Shown piece after piece: positions 58,201 through 64,000 of a stretch of 64,000 nt of DNA. The notes under the pieces were generated by a model. The model was not told the origin of the DNA. It saw only the letters and a list, made by a program, of their open reading frames with translations, and ran no database searches. The position numbers and the translations under genes are program-made. How positions within the stretch are numbered: the stretch's first letter is position 1; each line of letters begins with the position of its first letter. Source of the stretch: Biscogniauxia marginata (lineage: Eukaryota; Ascomycota; Sordariomycetes; Xylariales; Xylariaceae); the NCBI GenBank assembly GCA_022695795.1, contig MU404057.1, positions 310,001 through 374,000 of the forward strand. Direction: 5' to 3'.

Positions 58201-59058
58201 TGACCCGTCCACCGCCGGCCGGGCCGAATTGAAGGCCAAAAGTGTACCGATCGAGGCCGTTCGGGTAGTTGCGGACGACAACCCTATGCCCCCTGGGCTT
58301 CACCGGAAGAGTCTCATTATCGTGTCTCCTGGCCGCTCAATCAAGTTTACTTGCACCACTGGCCAGCGTCATGAGACGTGGTTCAACGCCCTCTCATATC
58401 TTCTACTTCGTACAGGTACCGAGAGCCATACGGACGCTGAGGAGATAGCTGGTCACATCACCCAAGACGATGTTGATGAATTCAATCCTCCGTTCGGTCG
58501 AAGAACAGCCGATGGTCACCGACCGCGGGCACCACCATCCCTATCCTCTTACAACTCCCGAACCACGCGCAACGAGTCTCCAAATGTAGACATATCCATT
58601 CCGACCTTAACGCCAACGCACGAGAAGGAAGGTGCGCGAGGATCCGGTACTCTTGGGAGACTAAGTGGTTACTGGAAATCGAGCACTAGCACACTTGGTG
58701 GCACTTTGACCAGTCTAAGGACTAGAAGCCATAATCCCCACGACACCGCCATCTACGAAGCCAGCGAAGTTCATGACAGCGCTGAAGATTTGAGACAAAT
58801 CATCGAGCAGCAAGACAGGGAAGCTGACAGGCTCGAGAACGTCCGAGCCTGTTGCGATGGTAAGCTTGGACGATACTAGGTATACTAAGTGGCCAATACT
58901 AACTGGAGTGCGCAGGAAAACATGATGTGGGCACTCTGTCTCACACAGCCAAGCGTAGTCTGCTCTCCAACTTGCACTCGCACAGTCATACCCATACCCA
59001 TCCGGGCCCTTCATCGTCGCCCACGCCAATGAGCAACAGCACCCGATCACGAACCTAA
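52264..59058 (+). CDS. ApsA/Num1-like cell-cortex protein: coiled coils, 26-residue repeats, PH domain
   Basis: Cortical anchor for dynein-dependent nuclear positioning in hyphae (ApsA of Aspergillus, Num1 of yeast, Mcp5 of fission yeast), bound to the plasma membrane through its PH domain. Exons 52264-52737, 52790-58859 and 58916-59058 give 2228 residues; all joins keep frame. Order: N-terminal region with coiled coil from about residue 60 (RRALEAHLAETDRRMEEAGK), second coiled coil about 195-370, Ser/Pro-rich disordered region about 370-800, about 29 tandem 26-residue repeats at 811-1564, another disordered Ser/Pro-rich region, then the Mcp5-type PH domain starting MIGEYLWKYTRKAGRGEM (about 1922-2040). 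The tail is His/Ser-rich. The C-terminal exon join gives CCDGKHDVGTL, supporting the third exon. Confidence 0.92.
54746..57007 (+). repeat. 29 tandem copies of a 78-bp/26-residue coding repeat
   Basis: Within the ApsA-like gene. Typical unit: AHAQELETLKSSHADQIRKI plus six residues. Successive units begin with a small or polar residue followed by H/K/Q-x-(K/R/Q)-E-L, with a central S/A-x-H-A. Counting units gives 29 x 78 = 2262 bp, landing exactly on the partial unit EMDKLLASHASELEAL at 57008, so no insertion or deletion has occurred. Units are diverged at the DNA level. They should form a long regular coiled coil or helical rod. Confidence 0.9.
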
Positions 59059-61608
59059 TCTGACATCCGAAATCTGTAACGGTTGCAGGAGGACCGGCAT
59101 CTGGACTACGCATCAGTTTTGATTCTTGTCAATCGCTCCCTATTTCCTTTAGACTTCAACCTCTGCCGTTACGAAAGACCCGGCCGTGGGTTGCTTACGA
59201 CGTCTATGACTTCCCTTGCCGTTTCTCTTATACTTCTCTTAATTGGTCATCATTCACGGGGTTTGGACCTGCTTCTGTCCACCCTACCTGCGATTACGGT
59301 TGCATTAACAACACTAATCCAGCACCAGCATTGTCGAAACGCCAGGCACTTACAATTTTTTGGAGTTGGAGGAAAGCCAGGGACTTTTGCTTTGGTAATC
59401 GCCTCTCCTTGTCAAACTATGGGTGGTTGACTATTGTACTCGAGTCGGCCGAAAAGGATATTTATTCCTTGAGAAATCATTTGGGCGCTTAGAGGCTGCG
59501 AGGCTTGACTTTCTTCATGGCTTAGGAGAATCGAAAATTTTCTCATAAAATGTCAGTCTAGTGTTTCTGTACATGACAAAAAATTTCTCGTCCGCATCAT
59601 TGTGCTATTTCGTCTCCAGCCCCCCCCTTCCTAGGGCGGACTGGTCACTTAGGGCATCATATCATGTTGTGGTAGTTGATAAACATAAAAATATTAGTGG
59701 CAGAGATAGAGCCGTTGAATGTTGACTTTTTTTATATCTTACGTCGCCTATGCTACGCTTACCTTCATGATGACAATATGCTTATTCGAATGACTAACAT
59801 GCATGCTCTCGTACAAATAATACTTGCGAAGGTATATATCTACACATATACTTATTATCACCATAATCTCGCATCTCATTTCCTGATCTCATCCTTGATA
59901 GGTGTTTATTGTTTTGACCTGCGTATGTATTCATGGATAGGGATGAATAGTTACGTAGCCGCTCCATGTATATATCTATATGCCTCCGACGTCAGCGTTC
60001 GATGTCCCTTTTCCTCCTTTTCCCCTCATATCCTGTAGGTAGGTCGTGATGGCCAATGTCAGCAAGTAGTAGCAACACCAGCCCCTGGGATTGTCGGCCT
60101 CGGACCGTGCCACAAGATAAGGCAGTAAGGTAAAATTGAGTTAGAGGGGGGTACGGGCGCGTTTAGGCACGATTTCTGTGGCTGTTAGCTTGGGATACTT
60201 TATCCGTTGGCTTGTTGCATGCGGGTAATAGTAGGATAGGCGAGAGCCTTAAATCCAGCGAGTACGTATCAGGGTAACCGAGCGAATATGCAGGGCTGGG
60301 CTAGATTGAGCGAGCGCTGCTGAGGTCCTAGAGAGTGACTAAAGAGGGAATGGATATAATATTTGCTCGTGGGGGGACCGTTGTATAGAGTAGTGGGGTA
60401 GATAGATAGACAGATTGTGGTTTGAACACGAGGATGGCTTGGAATGTATGGCAGATGGGATTTATATGTGCCTGTGACTAGAAGGCGTATGCATCGATCA
60501 CATCTAAGTTGGTTGGAGACCTATTGTCTAACATCAAGGATCATAGCGGAAAGGGAAAAGGAATGATTGTGGACTATGCCCCGTAGGGGGCTTTATATAA
60601 GCTTGTATATCTCAACAAAATATTTCGGGTTAGCATTGGCTCCTAGTTTTAGAATTTCTTTTTGAAGTTTTGGAAGTTCATGGCCGAAATATGGACGTAG
60701 CTATCATTTTTTTTGATTAAAAAACGATCCTTAGGTTGGAATAAAGAGGATTACAGCTCCCCCCCCCCCCTCTTCTACACGGTCTTGTAGCATCTCCTGT
60801 ACGTATATCCAGGCTATTCCTCTAACTACATCTTTGACCCTCAGACCAATACACTTCATCCTATCTTCGAATCATCTCGACACCTATATCTTAGTGTCGT
60901 CAAGATGGGGTTTAATAGTAGGGGAGGGCTGGTAAAGGTGGACCTATAGGTTGGAAGAGCAAAATGGGACATACAAGTGGTCAGTTACATGAGTCTATAT
61001 CGTCCTCTATCTAGTCGTATATGGGCTGTTCTAGTCTAGGCACGTACAACATAAGCCGTTCACGAAGCTAGGTGGAAGGAACACGACAGTAACAGCAAGA
61101 GCCTTGACTTTCGAGACTTCATTTAGTCTTGAAATTTCGGCATATTTTGGAACACTTATTCTCTATCTGTCAATAGTAGAGAGGTCATTACGATAGCTTA
61201 TTGTCAATAAACTTAATCAATAGAAGAAAGGTACTATCATGACAGATGATCTACAAAGGCTAACGCGTTATCGTCGTGAATCTCTTAATCCTTTACGAAG
61301 ATTAGGGTTGAGGGTGTCATTGCTGGATTACTGGACTTGAAACCGCAATGATTCAAAAATATGCTTGTAGCTAATATTACCTACTAATGGCAGTTTTCTC
61401 TTGTCACTCATATCAAAACATGATTCTTTATGTCAATACTTCTGTGATAATAGTATTCTATTGTTCAATACTAAATTCAAATATGGAAAAGACGCAGCTG
61501 GCAGAATGTTGAAATAACCAGACCTTTCTAGTGGAATGGCGATGATATTACGAACAGTCATTTCAAATTATGAAGATGAGGATGGACTTTTGCTGCAGCG
61601 AGTCCTCA
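59059..61608. other. Intergenic downstream of the ApsA-like gene
   Basis: The first 400 bases are the likely 3' UTR and flank. The rest is AT-rich with no believable frame. A C12 run lies at 60759-60770. No RNA gene recognised. Confidence 0.5.
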
Positions 61609-62457
61609 TCATGTGATCGTGTCTTTATTCAACTCCAGCGGCATCGCCTTAAAATTATTTGGCACACAGATAAACTCACAAACGGTCGAACGGGTCATTG
61701 TACCCATTAGACGATGTGTGTTTACCCTAGCTCTGGAGAAAGGTAAGATAATACCCTCGTCATGATACAAATCGAATCCATCTCTGGATGTATAGGTACT
61801 TTGCATCGTTCCAAGATTGGCATTAAGCTTGAGGTAATGAAGAGCCGGCCGTCGTGGTGAAAACAGACAGGGGCTTCCGAGTGTATCGGACTGGATAGGA
61901 AGCTTTATGTCTTAGAAGCTGCTTCGCTGGCTGTTCTACGGGCGCACCGACGATCATCTTCCTCATACAGACGGAGCCTATGCGAGTTCGGCGCTCTATC
62001 TTCAACACGATCCGTCCCTCATCTCGACATCTTTGTTCACCATCCCAAAAGAGAAGAATCAGAAAGGTAGATCGCTAGCATCGAGCATATCGGCCTCACT
62101 GGTAACCCCCTGTTACTCCCACTGCTTGCCGCTAAAAAGAATGACATGAATGCGAAGAAAGACGGTCGCAGGGCTGGGCAATTATTGGAGGAAACCAATT
62201 TTTTTTGAAACACCCTCACTCGGTTCGAAACCGGGCCCGGTCCGAATTGATCCTCTTTCCTGACCGTGAACGGAAGGAGGAATATGATATATTGCCTTCT
62301 GGATATGGTCGAAGATCTGTGCTGTTGCTAGTCCCTTGGTTATACTATGTTGTGCCGATGTTGCAATACTCACAATTGATGTTGCAATGGCGCTGAATTG
62401 TGGCACCTTCAAGACTTGTCCCTGGGGAAAGGCCAAAAACGATCGTCTATAAGACAT
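61609..62457 (-). pseudogene. Possible decayed gene, unknown family
   Basis: The minus strand shows protein-like stretches in different frames: SYRRSFLAFPQGQVLKVPQF with SIATSAQHSITKGL (62457-62220), then FWDGEQRCRDEGRIVLKIER and VGAPVEQPAKQLLRHK (about 62050-61905), then after a frame change SDTLGSPCLFSPRRPALHYL (about 61890-61830), then GFDLYHDEGIILPFSRARVN and HRLMGTMTRSTVCEFICVP to a stop at 61609. The pieces are contiguous in order but need frame changes that do not look like introns. I do not recognise the family. It may be a frameshifted relic, a gene with introns I failed to place, or chance. Confidence 0.3.
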
Positions 62458-64000
62458 GGCTAGTAAATATTTGCTACATAGGTAGTCTCAATCAATACTA
62501 ACCGGCCTACTATCTCATCTAGTCACTAAACAGGAAGTTCGCTCTGTATTTCATGGTCTAGGTTGGCATAAACGAATATCCCTAGTCCTAGTGTCTCGCT
62601 GGATATTTCGAGTAAATGGCCGGCGATAGGTTGGACAACAATTTCTAAATTTCTCAGAAGCGTTCCTGGATATTTGCACTCTAGATTTTGGGATATAAAA
62701 ATCTCTTAGGACAAACCAGTGGGATGGTCATATGTCCATCTCACGAGCTCGAGTCGAGACATTAGTTCTGCTTCTCGTTAATCACCATGAAAGGCAAATC
62801 TCGCGTCAGAGATGGAAAGCTGTCAACAAGACGGCTTGTCGTAGCTCGCGCTGTTAACTCCCGTAGGCTGAATCGAACTGGTGGTCATGTAAAGGGGACG
62901 GTTAAGCCGCCAAAGGACTTGAAATGGTTTGGCAACCCATGAAAGGCCGTAATAACCTATGCCAACAGCTCATGTATGATTCGATAATCACATCGGAGTT
63001 GTCAAACATGTGAGCTTCTCCAACTCGCCTACTTGTCTGTCAGGCTTTCTCAGACGCCTACCTCGTTACATATGTATAATCTGACTGGCTAGCTGCTGAT
63101 TTCTTCACTTTATCAACATATTATTTCTGATCACCGGTGCTGATTAGCGTTGCCAATAGTAGTCAGCTGTAGCCTTTCGAGTTCTCCACGCGCAGACACG
63201 AACCTCTTTTCGTTCCACAGGATCCTGGTTTATGCAGCTATTGTTTTTTTTTTTAGTTCCCCTGAAGATCCTGGCTATATAGAGTTTACGAAAAACAAAA
63301 AAGGGACTTGTAACTTGAACAACTTTTATTAGTATCAACTAGGGATGTGCTACTCATTGTCTAGGGGGGACGGAGGGGAGGGGGTTGAGACTTCGTCATC
63401 TAATAGATACTGATGAAACAAATTTGCTGCCGCGTCATTTTTGCACAATTCAAGTGGATAACGTCTGCTGGGCAAAAGAGTGGCTCATGTGGGGGAGCGG
63501 CTCAACGACACACACCCCCCGGGGGTGTGAGAGCTATCCTTGCATATTTCGGTCGGTTGTTTCTAGTAGGCCATGATTAGTTGTGAAGTAGAATAACTGC
63601 CAATTAACGACGTGCCGTCCCAACTAGCTGACTTGTAGAAAGATATTTGTGTCGCACACGAAGAGGCGCTTTGACAGGAACACGCAACGCTCATGCTTCG
63701 TGAGGCTTGATGTTGACGAATTAGGGGGTAAGGCTGGCGACAATGATAGGATATGTTGCGCCGCGTTTTGTCTTAGTAACAAGTTACATCATCTTTAACA
63801 GTAATTACAACACTACTTGTCAAGAAAATTAACTCTCCATATAAAGTACTGTTCGCATAGGCCTATTAGTCTTAGGTGCATGAGCCATCGCGTTTCGACC
63901 GGGAATGGGATATGGTATCTAAAGTAGTATGGCCAGGCCCCTCGTCTATGTACACGCACCACCATTACATGCAATCGAGAAGTACAAGTTGCTGTTAATC
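62458..64000. other. Gene-free to window end
   Basis: No frame longer than about 65 codons and none with recognisable content. Contains T-rich and G-rich short runs (near 63244 and 63365-63384). No tRNA or repeat supported. Confidence 0.5.

Noticed and set aside
62219..62236. CTCGG-TTCGAAA-CCGGG looks like a tRNA T-arm with B-box
   Set aside because: No matching 5' acceptor strand, D-arm or anticodon arm upstream within tRNA distance on either strand; more likely a local GC palindrome.

Overview
The window comes from a filamentous ascomycete (Pezizomycotina, most likely a Sordariomycete). This is inferred from short GT-AG introns of about 50-80 nt with CTAAC-type branch sites, long intergenic spaces, pyrimidine-rich leaders, and gene content such as a class V chitinase with hevein domains, LysM and CFEM modules, a fungal thaumatin-like protein and an ApsA/Num1-type cortex protein. 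No rRNA, convincing tRNA, CRISPR array or intact transposon was seen.

Layout. At 1-1584 (-) lies a glucokinase/hexokinase cut off by the window edge, followed by about 10 kb with no gene I can support. Then come an HSPA12-type Hsp70-like protein with a Gln/His-rich N-terminus (11854-14392 +), a GPI-anchored-looking thaumatin-like protein (16038-17352 +), and a GC-rich single-exon amidoligase-like protein (19530-21692 +). A housekeeping cluster follows: ankyrin protein (22815-23625 -), Pol III subunit RPC11 (24146-24610 +) and Mediator subunit MED31 (25052-25495 -). Next are a decayed CFEM gene (26026-26461 -), a small single-pass membrane protein (26910-27551 -) and an AT-rich block at about 28.6-29.7 kb that looks like a mutated repeat.

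The most striking part is a head-to-head pair: an 11-exon modular chitinase of about 1783 residues (30373-36676 -) and a multi-LysM secreted protein (37947-40341 +), sharing a 1.27 kb intergenic region. Such pairs are a recurrent fungal arrangement for chitin cleavage and binding. To keep its reading frame the chitinase needs a 7-nt microexon encoding part of the GH18 MSYD motif. It also appears to need a 1-nt exon (or carries a 1-nt loss) inside a hevein domain.

Further right are an F-box protein (40434-41843 -), a secreted FAD-linked lactone-oxidase-type enzyme in five exons (42825-44819 -), an in-frame internally deleted relic of a D-2-hydroxyacid dehydrogenase (46391-46828 +), the splicing factor Cwc24 (48233-49346 -) and a 2228-residue ApsA/Num1-like cortical protein (52264-59058 +). 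The last carries about 29 head-to-tail 26-residue repeats without an indel, then a C-terminal PH domain. The final 5 kb hold only a weak decayed-gene candidate at about 61.6-62.5 kb.

The genes do not form one pathway. The coherent functional unit is the chitinase/LysM pair; the rest is a mix of housekeeping genes, cell-surface genes and gene relics. All calls are from reading the sequence; no database search was run.
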